The translations under genes and the position numbers were made by a program. A stretch of DNA of 64,000 nucleotides. It comes from Nissolia schottii (Eukaryota > Streptophyta > Magnoliopsida > Fabales > Fabaceae). The notes under the pieces were generated by a model. It made no database searches, was not told where the DNA came from, and was given only the letters and a program-made list of their open reading frames with translations. This document shows positions 49,549-60,242 of this stretch, piece after piece (position 1 is the first letter of the stretch; the number at the start of each line of letters is the position of its first letter). Where the stretch lies: positions 205,365 through 269,364 of the forward strand of contig QANU01063901.1 in the NCBI GenBank assembly GCA_003254905.1, in the 5' to 3' direction.

Positions 49549-50863
49549 TGTCACGCTCCAACTTAGGACGTGACCACACGTAGGGCTACTGCCCTACAGA
49601 AGCACTGACGTGGCATACTAAAATGTGTAATAAATGCAATGATAAATAAATGATGCATGCTTCTTTAATTAATAACTGAAAACTAATTAATAATTGGAAC
49701 TGTTTGCATAATATTTGAATTGAAATATGAATGAGTTACAAAGTAATAATGTTTAAAAAAGAAGTTCATAAAACTACCATGGATCCTGCCCTAGGTGTCT
49801 GGAGCACAACTACTAAAAGGTTTTGGTAGTCCCCACTGTGAAGTGGAGCTTACCACTGACATTGGATCTTCGTTGCTACTGGACGAGGGGGACGTCCTTA
49901 CTATCCTCAGTCGAATCTGAAAATGGTTTGATAGAGGGGTGAGTTGTCAAATCAGTGGTGGGTACCTCGATACCACACAAACAACATGTACTGCATATAA
50001 TTGCATATAAATACATACATGTGTATTGAAGGAACTGACATGGTGAATAAAGCATATAACTGGATAACTGAAATAGCTGATAAAACTAAAGTAACTGAAC
50101 AACTGAATATAACTGAATAATTGGAGTAAACTGAATATAACTGAAGAACTTATAACTGGAAAGTAAAATTGTGTGTATGTCCACGTACCTGGTGGAGGAG
50201 CACAATTCAAGGGATCCGCAGCTCGACCTTACTTTACCAGGAATATTTCTGGGTGGTTCTAGTAAGCACGCAACCCGGATACCTACGAGGGTAGCATACT
50301 CTAAGTCTGAGGAGCCTTGCGCTTAGGGGTCTGGTAGGGCACACATGCCATAACTAAGGATCCTTGCGCTCTAGTCGGGCACGCATGCTGTGGAGCCTTG
50401 CGCTCATATCTATCTATTGCTGGGTCTGGGTTACGAGATTGTAGGACCTCGTATTGTTCTAAATCATTTATCCTAGAATCTACTGTTCGTGAAATCTTTT
50501 AAGGAACTACCTTTCAATAAGGCCTAAGGCTACTGATTATGACAAGTGTGTCCTATTTAACTAATCTTTGCTTATTTGCCCGACTTAAGGACTATGGTCC
50601 CAGACTTAGAACAAGTTTCCCAGGTAAGAGAGGTGTTTTACAACAGACATCTTAAGTATCAAGTCTTGCCTTAGCCAATATATTTTCTTGATCATGCATG
50701 GCTCATAATTTAGAAAGAAAAGGAATAATGTTTCAAAACAGTCCATATTTTCGAGTAAGAAATATTTGCGAAGCTAAAAGTAGGGACTAGAAGTAACCCA
50801 ACCAAAGCAGATAACAACTCTGTGAACATTGCTTACGACTATAGCGTGGGCAGTGGTGTTACA
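49549..50863 (+). mobile_element. Element F: short member of the LTR-like family
   Basis: The 3' end matches the family: AACATTGCTTACGACTATAG, a GCTTACG/CGTGGGC hairpin at 50831-50851, and GTGTTACA at 50863. The presumed start TGTCACGCTCCAACTTAGG differs from other copies and no target duplication is visible (TGATC versus GTTGG). F may therefore be rearranged or composite. It lies directly after terpene synthase copy 1, and its first 250 bp are duplicated after copy 2. Confidence 0.5.
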
Positions 50864-51030
50864 GTTGGCACCTGGAAAGCCAACAAAACCACCATCATAA
50901 GGACATCGTGGAACTGGTGAAAAATAGCATCTATATAGACCATATATGTATTCCGCTACAAACTATGTAACTTTGTTTTAAGCTCTGGTTCACTCTAACT
51001 ACAATTCAAATAAGCTTATAGCTCTTTCAT

Positions 51031-52445
51031 TCACATGTACTCAAGGTAACGCTCGAAATGTTGAATGAACTCAGTTAAATTGTACCCGTTATGGATGTAT
51101 TTTCCAATTTGCATGTTTAGTGCCTCACACCTAGACATTCTCCAGATACTAACAAAGAACTTCCCTCTCATGTAAGCACTAGCCCACATAGCTCTCCTCT
51201 TGTACAAAGCATGAATCCATGTGTTGTCTTCTAACACAAACTCTACAACAACGACTCTCCACTGTTGTTCAAACTCAATAATCTCTAAATCTCCCATCAT
51301 ACATTTCCTAAAAGCTGTAGTGAACTTCACTTTGCCCACATGAGAGTTTGAATTACACAGCAAGTGCCGGCGACATAAGCAGTGATGGGCTTCCGGAAAC
51401 ACTGTTTGAATTGCATTTCTCATAGCCAAATATCCATCAGTAATCACTGACTTAGGAGCTTTCCTCTTCATTGCCTCCAAAAATTGAAGCAACAACCAAA
51501 CATAGGTTTCCTCAGTCTCATTGGCAAGGACGGCACATCCAAAGATAAATTGTGTTGCGATGGTTATTGACACCAGAAAATACAACTATCGGCGACTTGT
51601 ACTTGTTCCTACCATAGGTTGCATCAAACCCTAAAACATCTCCAAAAACATGGTAATCAAGTTGGCATGTTCCATTGCACCAAAATAAATGTTTTGATTT
51701 ACCTTCCCCATCAATAGTGTGCCTTAAAAACATCATTGGATATTTCGATAGAAGAGAGCGTAAATGCTTAAATGCACCTTTTGCGTCCCCGTCTTGAAAT
51801 CTTCTTTGCTTCATGACTTGGTTATACATGTCCTTTATATCATAATTTACCATGAGGCAGCTTCCTAACCATAGCAACAAAACCATATATGATAAGTACA
51901 GTAACTCTAACACTCAACTAAGTATTCATGTGATCAACATCTCCTTCATGCATGACCCTCTCTGACCTAAGCATGCCTTTAAGCTTGTCATCTAACAAAT
52001 CATGACTATGATTGTCATCAAAACCACTAACATATCAACAACCAATGGCCACATCAACGTGTACACACATTCTTACCATGCATCCACATCTAGTGTGTTT
52101 TTTAGGCTCCTTCTTTGGCTGTGAGCAACATTCTACATCGTTATTGTTCCATTTTCCCTCCCAAGAGCGTAGTAAAGTTTGCCAAATCACCTCTCCTTTA
52201 GCGTTGTGACCAACCTTTGAATTCCTCATAGAAAACCCTTTCACTCTGGCATAATGATTGTAAAAATCATAGGCCGCATTCAAATCACTAAAATAAATCT
52301 TCCTAACATCATCAAACGTCAGTGAATTAAACTCTATATTGTCAAAGCAGCCTATCCCATGGACAAAGATTGACATCATAGGTTCACTATTTTCATCAAC
52401 GTTTGAACCATCTACCCCATTATGCCCTGCCAACAAGTCCTCCAT
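51031..52445 (-). pseudogene. FAR1/FHY3-like MULE transposase, frameshifted
   Basis: The minus strand starts at ATG 52445 with a FAR1-type DNA-binding region (LNAAYDFYNHYARVKGFSMR, then CGCMVRMCVH). Beyond a disrupted stretch (about 51914-52034) the transposase core continues: KSKHLFWCNGTCQLDYHVFG, then FDATYGRNKY with the first catalytic Asp. One frameshift near 51545-51565 leads to FGCAVLANETEETYVWLL and VITDG. It stops at 51031 without a SWIM zinc finger, so it is truncated. FAR1/FHY3 are light-signalling factors domesticated from such transposases. The frameshift and lost C-terminus make a host role here unlikely. Confidence 0.8.
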
Positions 52446-54190
52446 TACCTAGATATAACAACTTCAAAAGCACCAACAACACCACCAAACAAGAAACTAG
52501 ATAAATACAACAACAATACCAATAAAATCATGCACACTCTCATAGAAATGACTCATTCAATCCCTACCCAAATGATCAACCAACAACAACAAACTAGACA
52601 AATACATCACCAAGAACTTGATGAACCCAGTAAAATACAACAAACACTTGTTTGATCAAGCCTTGTTTAATCAGGACATTGACCACTCAATCGATCAAGC
52701 TAAATATCAAAGAAAATAGCAAACTAAATGCTATCAAAACAAGGACATTGACGGCTTAATTGATCAAGCTAAACAACCCTAAATATACATATTGGCTGCT
52801 TCTAAAAAAAAAACAAACATAAAAAACTAGCAAATGATTAACAATAAAATAGAATAGATCAAAATGAGGGAGGGAGCACATCCATCAAAGGATCTCACTT
52901 ACCTTCTCCTTACACAACACGTCGCACCAACCTACAGAAGACGCAATTCCAGCCACACCCACTTCTCGCGTGATCTCCTTCAACTCGACAGGATTCATAC
53001 ACTTCTCCTTTGATTTCCTTCAGATTTAATGCTCGATGGGAATGGGGGCATTGGTCGGTGACACGATCTCCGCCCAATCAACTGCCATGCGCAACCCAAA
53101 ATCAATGCGCATTGGGAAACTCTTCCAACGTTCCTCATGTCTCCAAGATCCTTCAGATCTGCAATGATTTTCAACATTAAACTTACTTAACGATCTAATA
53201 ACAGTGCCAAACAAGAAATAAAGTATAATAAATTTTTTATTTTTTCGCAAACCCTGCCTAAATTGTTTTAAGTTTACACTTTCAAATCCAGAACATTTTG
53301 CTCGTTAAACTAACCCGATCAAGGTTAGAAGCTTCCTATGAAAATCTCCATATATTTTGAAAGGGATTTGATAAATATTAAAAAATTAGTAGTTTAATAT
53401 CGATAAAAATATTAATATATTATTATAAATATTTAATTTTATACTCATATAAATCGTGTCCGTGTCTTATAAAATTTTAAAATTAATATGTTGCTATGTC
53501 ATATCATGTCCTGTGTCTATTTCAAAGTCGGTGCTTCTTAGGTTCTATTAATTTTATCCAAGATACGCTCGGTTATTTATGAACTCCATCAATTTTATTA
53601 TGAATGTGTTTAAAGATAAAATTGTAAACTTGTCTATCAAGTATGTCAGTAAGTAGTATTGTACCCAACAAATATCCTTGAAATTTCATTGCCTCAAATT
53701 TCTAATATTTAATATTTATTTTTGTAAGCAGAAAAATAATTTTATATGAAATTATAGCGGCTGAAATTACATGTTAATGTTCATCAACCCACAAATTAAG
53801 GGAAGAGCAAAATAATACTAGGAGGATCTAAGTAGTTTCTGTCATTTAAGTTTCTACACAACCAACATACATACATAAATATGGTTTAGCTGTCCTTAGA
53901 ACACTTGTTAAGAAACTTAAAAGAAAATGGATTGAGATTTTCAATACTTTTATTACATTAAATATTCACATTTTTTGTTTTGCATATATATACACTCACA
54001 CACACATGTCCATCCAAAAGCCTTTCGATGTGTTGCAAGCAACACAACATGGAATACAAATCACCCTTTCACCGCTTAATTCTATTATATATCAATCAAT
54101 TTGACTACTCTTAGATATATAGATTGAATAACCAAAAATAAATAAGCGAGCAAGTGAAGTGAAAGTAACATGGCTACGCCTACAATGTTG
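52446..54190. other. Flank of the transposase relic and AT-rich DNA
   Basis: 52450-53290 is probably the rest of the MULE (leader region and end), though I could not delimit terminal repeats. 53300-54190 is AT-rich with a CA/TA simple repeat at about 53985-54005. No gene is supported. Confidence 0.4.
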
Positions 54191-54204
54191 AAAACACTTA
54201 TCGT

Positions 54205-54300
54205 GAGCATGGTTATCAAACTCGCGAGTTTAAATAAATTCGTGGAGCTTCCGTAAACTCGGATCGCAAACTAGGATCGTAAACTCGTACGAGTTTACCT
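54205..54300. repeat. Dispersed repeat rich in AAACTCG/CGAGTTT
   Basis: GGTTATCAAACTCGCGAGTTTA, then GTAAACTCGGATCGC and GTAAACTCGTACGAG form overlapping inverted words. Similar but more eroded sequence is at 11758-12350. An isolated N at 54660 lies downstream. Confidence 0.45.
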
Positions 54301-55559
54301 ATTATTAAAAAATATTAAAAAAATATTTTAAAAAAATTATTATGCTACAAAAATATATTTAATAAAACTTGAAATTCATAAATACATTTATATCCATAAC
54401 AAAACACAAATAAAGATGAAATATATGAGTTCTAAGTTCAATTCATACATAATACATGTAACATAATACATAGTATTGACTACTGAACATCACAAGAAGC
54501 GAATTTGTGACGATGATGTCTTCAATATAGAACACTAAAGCACAAATAGCAATGCAGAGGTCACACACCCTGATGGGAAAGATCCCTGAGCAAAGGATGA
54601 AATACATACGACGGATTAGCGACGAAGCACAAGCAACGTCGGAGCACAACGGAGCACGNCAAGGCGGTGGAGGAGGCAGATTTGGTGAGAGGGAGTGCCA
54701 AGGACACTATGGATGGAGCCTAGAAGGCATCTCAAGAAGGTTGGACAGAACGGCAACAGTGATGATCACGGCAAAGAGCGGTGAAAAAGATAAATTAAGT
54801 AGCATGTCCTATTTACTCATGTGGTATTTGAGAAACTAGGGTTAAACATAATTATGATCAGTATATTAGTTCAATTGATTATCTAATCATTATAATCAGC
54901 GTGTTTAATTAAACTTTAAATGTATATTTTATTTTTAGAAGAGGTGTGCTTTTTTTTTTCTTCCATGTATTTGTACGGTTATGATCATATAATCATACGA
55001 GAAATATTGATTTTAAATATTATTCTAAAAATATGATTTTAACTAAAAAAAATTAACCCAAGCTCTTACATGCGCAACGAAGATACCTCTGCTCTTGCTA
55101 GCGCAACGGTGCGATAATCTTTAAGGGGTGCGATAATATATGGCGAATAAGAGGTGAAAGAGGAGGTGATGCAGAGAAGATAGTGGGACCCAAATGAAAG
55201 AAGAGGAGACAATAGTAGAATAAGAGAGGTAGAGGAACTATGCGACCATAGAGGAAAGAGGAAGAAAATTAGGATTCAAGTTTGATATTAGGTCATGCAC
55301 ATTAGATTAAGATTTTATTTAATTCTGAATAATCACGAATTATGAATTGGGGTTTCCTTATTAATCTTCATTAATATTATGGGTATTCCGAAATTGCTAC
55401 CACCGTATACATACACAAGGACGAACATGTGCACAAATTTTTTTATATATGTAACTCAAATAAAATCAATTATGTACTGCATTAAATAGCCAAAAATAAT
55501 TGTCACACTTTCTTTTGCTCTTCACTCACACTTGAAGTGGGTGGACTCATTCTCTATTA

Positions 55560-56060
55560 TACACAAATATTTCAAAACAAATGTATAAATTTTTATGCTC
55601 AGTACACAAACTTTTCAACAAGCATAAACAAAAATAATACAAAAATACAAACGAAAGGAAATGAAAAAAAACTTTGGTGCTCACATACACAAACTTTTGA
55701 ACAACCATAAACAAACAATATGACGGAATCGAAAACGAATACAAAGAGAAAAAGAAAACTTTGATGCTCACATACACAAACTTTTGAATAAGCACGCACA
55801 CACTTTTATACATGCATGCACAAAACTTTAGAGCAATCAGCAATAAAAAAATGACGGAAACGAAAAAAAAAAAGAAAAAGATGAAGAGTAAAATTTTGGT
55901 GCTCACAAATACAAATTTTTGAACAAGCATGCATAAACTTTTCTACAAAAATAAACAAACTTTTTAATAAGTATGCACAAAACGTTGGTGCTTATATACA
56001 CAAACCTTTGGACAAGCTATGCAAAAACTTTTCTTCAAAAATACATAAACTTTTAAACAC
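55560..56060. repeat. Minisatellite with ACAAACTTTTGAACAA units
   Basis: About ten irregular units of 30-60 bp share CACAAACTTTTGAACAA and GCTCACATACACAAACTTTT, often followed by ATGACGGAAACGAAA-like words. It is the longer relative of the array at 24620-24765. Minus-strand frames rich in Phe and Val are by-products. Confidence 0.75.
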
Positions 56061-57208
56061 TCAAAAATAAAAAATATGACAGAAATGAACATGACACTCT
56101 GGGATTTATAACGTCTTACAAAAAGTAAAAAAACGAACAAAAAAGATTAATAAAGTGGCGGATAAGAGAAAAAAAATAAAGAAGAAGAAAAATGAATAAA
56201 AAAGAGCGTGTGGTGTAACAACCCGACTTTTTCTTCCGTTAAAATGGCACATAATAAATAATTAAAAATATAATAAGAAGGAAAAGGTGAGATAAAAATG
56301 AAATAAAATTTAAATATTAATTTTATTTCTGTAATATTAATTAAAAATAATAATTCTGCGATCTCGTGGCGTCCGGTGACTTTTGGATCGAAATTAGGGT
56401 TTTACTGTAATTTAATCACGACTCACAGGAGTCTGTGAAATATATTCATATGAAAATAAATTCAAGAATATTCCAACTAACATTTAAATATTAACAAGGA
56501 AAATTAATAGGTCATAACGGTATGTCCGGAATATTTTTAGGATTTTCGTACATAAATAGTTAATGAGCGAACATGATCGAAAACACACCGGGATCACAAT
56601 ATGTGTGGCCAAAGGCCCAAAACCCCCACGGCACCCTATCTTCCACGAGAAAAACACACACACACCCGAAGACACACACATACATGCACCAACGTTTCAT
56701 TTTCTTCTCCTAAGCTCTCAAGACCTCAAAGCTCCAAATCCCCCAAAGTTCAATCATCATCCTTCATCACCTTAAATCACTCTTAAATTCATCAAGGAGA
56801 CAAGCAAGTGGCAAGGCTAAGAGTTCTCTTCACTTGGAAGAAAGGAAACCAAGTTCCATAACTTTAAAATCTCCATAACCTAGGTTTCTAGTTTTCTTGG
56901 CCAAGAAGCTTTCAAGCAAGCAATCAAGCTTCAAGTTTATCCTTTTCCATCACCAACAAGCTCTTTAGGAAGTGGGTAACTTTAGTTTAACACCTCTTTG
57001 GTGATTATGTTTGGTTGGATGTTCTTATGCATGTGTATGTATGTTTCCATGCTTGTATGTGTAATTATGTTAGAAGTTTGGTTAGGCTTAGGAAGATGAT
57101 TCTGAAGGGTCTTGTGACCTGGATTAGATAAGATTGTTATTTCCATGGAAGCCAAGGAGAGAAAATGGAAGAAATGGTGAATTCAGTTTTCAGGTCTCGC
57201 AAAGGGGC

Positions 57209-57409
57209 CGCTGAGCGGAGTCTCAGGCACCGCTGAGCGAGCCGAAGCCTACGTGAAAAGTCAAAAAGATATTTTTTTAGAAGGCGGTGGAGAAGATTCG
57301 GGAAGGTGGCAGCCGCTGGGTGATGAGGTCACTACCGCTGAGCGATAAGACCTCTATCGCTGGGCGCGAAGGCTTAAACCGCTGAGCGAACATCGGTTTT
57401 CGCTGAGCG
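57209..57409 (+). repeat. 22-bp-phased CGCTGAGCG array in element D
   Basis: Cores start at 57209, 57231, 57314, 57336, 57358, 57380 and 57401. Spacings are 22, 83, 22, 22, 22 and 21 bp. The layout mirrors element C, including the 82-83 bp interruption. Cores are CGCTGAGCG with variants CGCTGGGTG and CGCTGGGCG. Confidence 0.92.
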
Positions 57410-57692
57410 GCTTGAGGCTAGAAAATCTTATGGAACCCTCTTGAGGCTCATAGTACAACATTTATTACCATATCTATGATTAATAACTGAATTGTATGAA
57501 CGTACATGCTGTATGTGAGGAAAATGCTCTGAACATGCGTATTACGTGTAGTCTGTAGTAAAATCTATAACATTTCATGCATTCATGATAAACCTAGTTC
57601 AAAGGCACTAGAATTAACTCTGAGATAAGTAAAGATTCTGAAATGAACCATAGGGAACAAGTATGCCATGCTGCAGGTACAGAAATGCTGAA

Positions 57693-57798
57693 ATGCTGAA
57701 AAAGGACCAGTGCCCAATGCTGAAAAAGGGCCAATGCCCAATGCTGAACAAGGGCAAATGCCCAATGCTGATAAAGGCTATATGCCACATGCTGAAAA
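57693..57798 (+). repeat. Tandem repeat of about 25 bp, GCCCAATGCTGAAAAAGG units
   Basis: Four to five units alternate AATGCTGA, AAAGGGCC and AATGCCC. The matching segment in element C is at 7690-7810 on the opposite strand. Confidence 0.8.
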
Positions 57799-59077
57799 GG
57801 CCGTGATCACGTGAGCCAAACTATGATCCCACTTCAGGAGGTCAAGGCATCCTGAATGTGGAAGCCCGCCACAGGTGGTGTCGATATGGCATACCTAGAG
57901 GTGTGCGATTACCACACCTTTGCATTGTCGAAAGGGGGCAAGCTTAGGTGGGGGTACAATATCCGCCCACTGTCGAAGGGTCCCGAGGGGGCACACGGCA
58001 GGTGGAAGCCCACCGCAGGAAGGTCTAGACAATGTCGGCCTACACTGAGGGTGCGAGGTTATTCCGTCATACTAATGTTAACAGAGGACATTACTATGGT
58101 GGGAATAACACATATTCCAGAGCAGGTTTATGCTGTCATATTATGTTATGCACATGTACATTCTGTTAGGCATGTTTATTCCGATGATTCTGTCATGTTT
58201 ATGCTGATGACTCTGCTAGACATATTCTGATGATTCTGTTATACTGAATGTATTCTGAATGTATTCTGTTATGCATTCTGATTATTCTAGATGTATAGTT
58301 CTGCTGTTATGTCCGTACCGTCAAGAGCACGCTCGAGACGGTTATGTATACTCACGGAATGTTAATCAGCACGAGGACGTAGTAAGCAAGAATAGTTCCC
58401 TATCACATAGTAATGTAGATAAAGCTGTTCAGATAGGCCAGACAATAAATAGTAGGCTATTTAGTATGTATGTTCACTTAGAGATCTCTGAGCGGCCTGA
58501 AGTCCGACATAATCTGATACAAGACTCAGGAACTAAAGTTATTTCAACTAAGAACATACCGTTCTCATCCCCACTGTTTTATGACTTCAGGTACAGAAGA
58601 TGAATCTTATTTTGAGGATGTAAACGAGCCGCCAGCTGAGCCATGAGAGGCTAAGAGATAGATAGATGTTTACATTTTTGCAAAGGGCATACTGAGTAGT
58701 ATTCTGGTAGTCCTTGTATTTTGATGTGATATATTCTGACTTATGTATTCAGTACTGCAGTTTATGTACATGTGATGTATATCTTACTTACTGTATATAT
58801 ATAGTTATGTGATTTTGTCTGATGGACCACCTGGATATGTATTGGATGTTTTACTATCTTATAATTATACGTTTTGTTATATTGTTTATTCTGACGCATG
58901 GCTCTATTTTAATAATTATGCAATGTAAATGAAAAGTTTAAAATCGGTCCTTATTTTCTTAAACAACTATTTTCGAAAGATAACAATGGACTAAGGTATT
59001 CCGATCAGATAGAAAATAACCTAGTGAGCTTTGTTTACTGCGTACGGGTAAACAGTTAGCTAGGGTGTTTCATGTGG

Positions 59078-59755
59078 GAAAGTACGAATAAGAAGAAAGA
59101 AAATAAATATTAAATACCATGTATAAAAGATGGATGCAATTACGGTATACACACAACATTTTGGTTAATCTTTTTTCACTTTATGTTTTTTTTAAATTAA
59201 TATTAAAATAAAATATATGTAAAGTTATTAAAAAAAAGGAGTTTATTCTATATCTATTATATTTAGGCAGTTTCTAAGGTTCACTTGAGTAGTTTGGGTG
59301 AATTATTCACTAAGTTAAATTGAACTCTTCGATTTAAAACTATGTACACCTAACTTCAGATGATGTAAAATAAAATAAAACATTAATGAACCTTAAATTA
59401 TTTGTACACTTTAGCAGCTCCCCCAAACAACCAATCATATCCAATTCATCGTCATCCCCACCCTCACCCTCTCCTCTGCCACTAGCCCCTCACCTTTCCA
59501 CCTCGGCACCAACTTACCACCACCCACTCTGACTACTGACTTCCCTTCTCATCGACTCTGCCCACACTCCGCCTATGATTCGTTGTTACTCTCTTTTCCC
59601 TACTTTTCACCTCCATTTATTTCACTCACTTAAAAGTTATGGAAACATCTCTACCCCTTAAATCCAAAAAGTATAAATGCGTTGTCTCTGGTACTGCTCC
59701 TTGGGCTTCATTTCTTCTTGTGACTATATCATGAACACACACGCATATGTCGACC
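59078..59755. other. Spacer between element D and the duplicated block
   Basis: AT-rich at first, then a C/T-rich stretch (59410-59600) without a recognisable gene. The unrelated sequence stops sharply at the duplication border at 59756. Confidence 0.45.
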
Positions 59756-60091
59756 ATTTAATCTAAGTCTGACTGCGCACACAAAGAAAGGCAAGGAAAG
59801 ATAAATTTATAATATTTTTTTATGGAAATCAATTCTTTTCTTCTTCTGTTGCTCAACGTGGGAAATCAAATTTATAATATTAATTTCCGAAGTCCCTTTT
59901 AGGGAGCATTTTGCTATCCAAAAAGTCAACAAAACTGCACCTTAAAATAATCCAAGGCACCAAATGAAAACATGCTCAATTAAGTTCAAGATAAGTCACC
60001 TAAAAACAACTCTTTTTTCCATGCAACACACACTTTATGACTTCAATTAAAACAAGCACAAAAAACACAGTTGATTCTAAACTTGTGCAAC

Positions 60092-60099
60092 TTTAAATA
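60092..60099 (+). promoter_or_regulatory. TATA-like box of terpene synthase copy 2
   Basis: TTTAAATA at the same distance from the ATG as in copy 1, in otherwise near-identical promoter sequence. Confidence 0.55.
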
Positions 60100-60242
60100 G
60101 CTCCACAAAGCCCCCCCATTTCCGCACACTACTCTTTCTCTTGAATTCTTTGTCTTTTGCAAACTACTCTCAAGTAAACCACACTCTTCAACTCGGCCAA
60201 AACTTGTTGCTGCGTTACTAAAGCTAGCATAAACACAATATC

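Larger units (their letters stand above)
46402..49798 (+). repeat. Segmental duplication, copy 1
   Basis: From ATTTAATCAAAGTCTGACTG at 46402 the sequence matches the block starting at 59756, through promoter, all exons, introns and 3' flank to CATGGATCCTGCCCTAGG. Upstream of 46402 the two loci are unrelated. The match includes the first 250 bp of element F, so that repeat was already present when the block was copied. Confidence 0.9.
56214..59072 (+). mobile_element. Element D: LTR-like element with 5-bp target duplication
   Basis: It starts TGTAACAACCCGACTTTTTC and ends TAGCTAGGGTGTTTCA. TGTGG flanks both sides (56209-56213 and 59073-59077). At 2859 bp it is the best-preserved forward copy and the inverted relative of element C. 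Its order is: donor-like GTGGGTAAC (56972-56980), CGCTGAGCG array (57209-57409), GCCCAATGCTGAAAAAGG tandem repeat, and an acceptor-like TGACTTCAG (58590) followed by an acidic frame ending TEDESYFEDVNEPPAEP (stop 58644-58646). A GTTTAC/GTAAAC hairpin follows (59033-59053). It has no polymerase, gag or integrase. Confidence 0.88.

Noticed and set aside
49549-50863. Clean full-length element F with target duplication
   Set aside because: Flanking pentamers do not match and the presumed 5' end differs from the family, so boundaries are left uncertain.
51031-52445. Domesticated FAR1/FHY3 transcription factor
   Set aside because: It is frameshifted, interrupted near 51914-52034, and truncated before the SWIM domain, so a functional host factor is not supported.
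57209-57409. CRISPR-like array (short repeats, variable spacers)
   Set aside because: The setting is a plant LTR-like element. Cores are 9-11 bp with 11-13 bp spacers, far below CRISPR dimensions, and no cas genes exist here.
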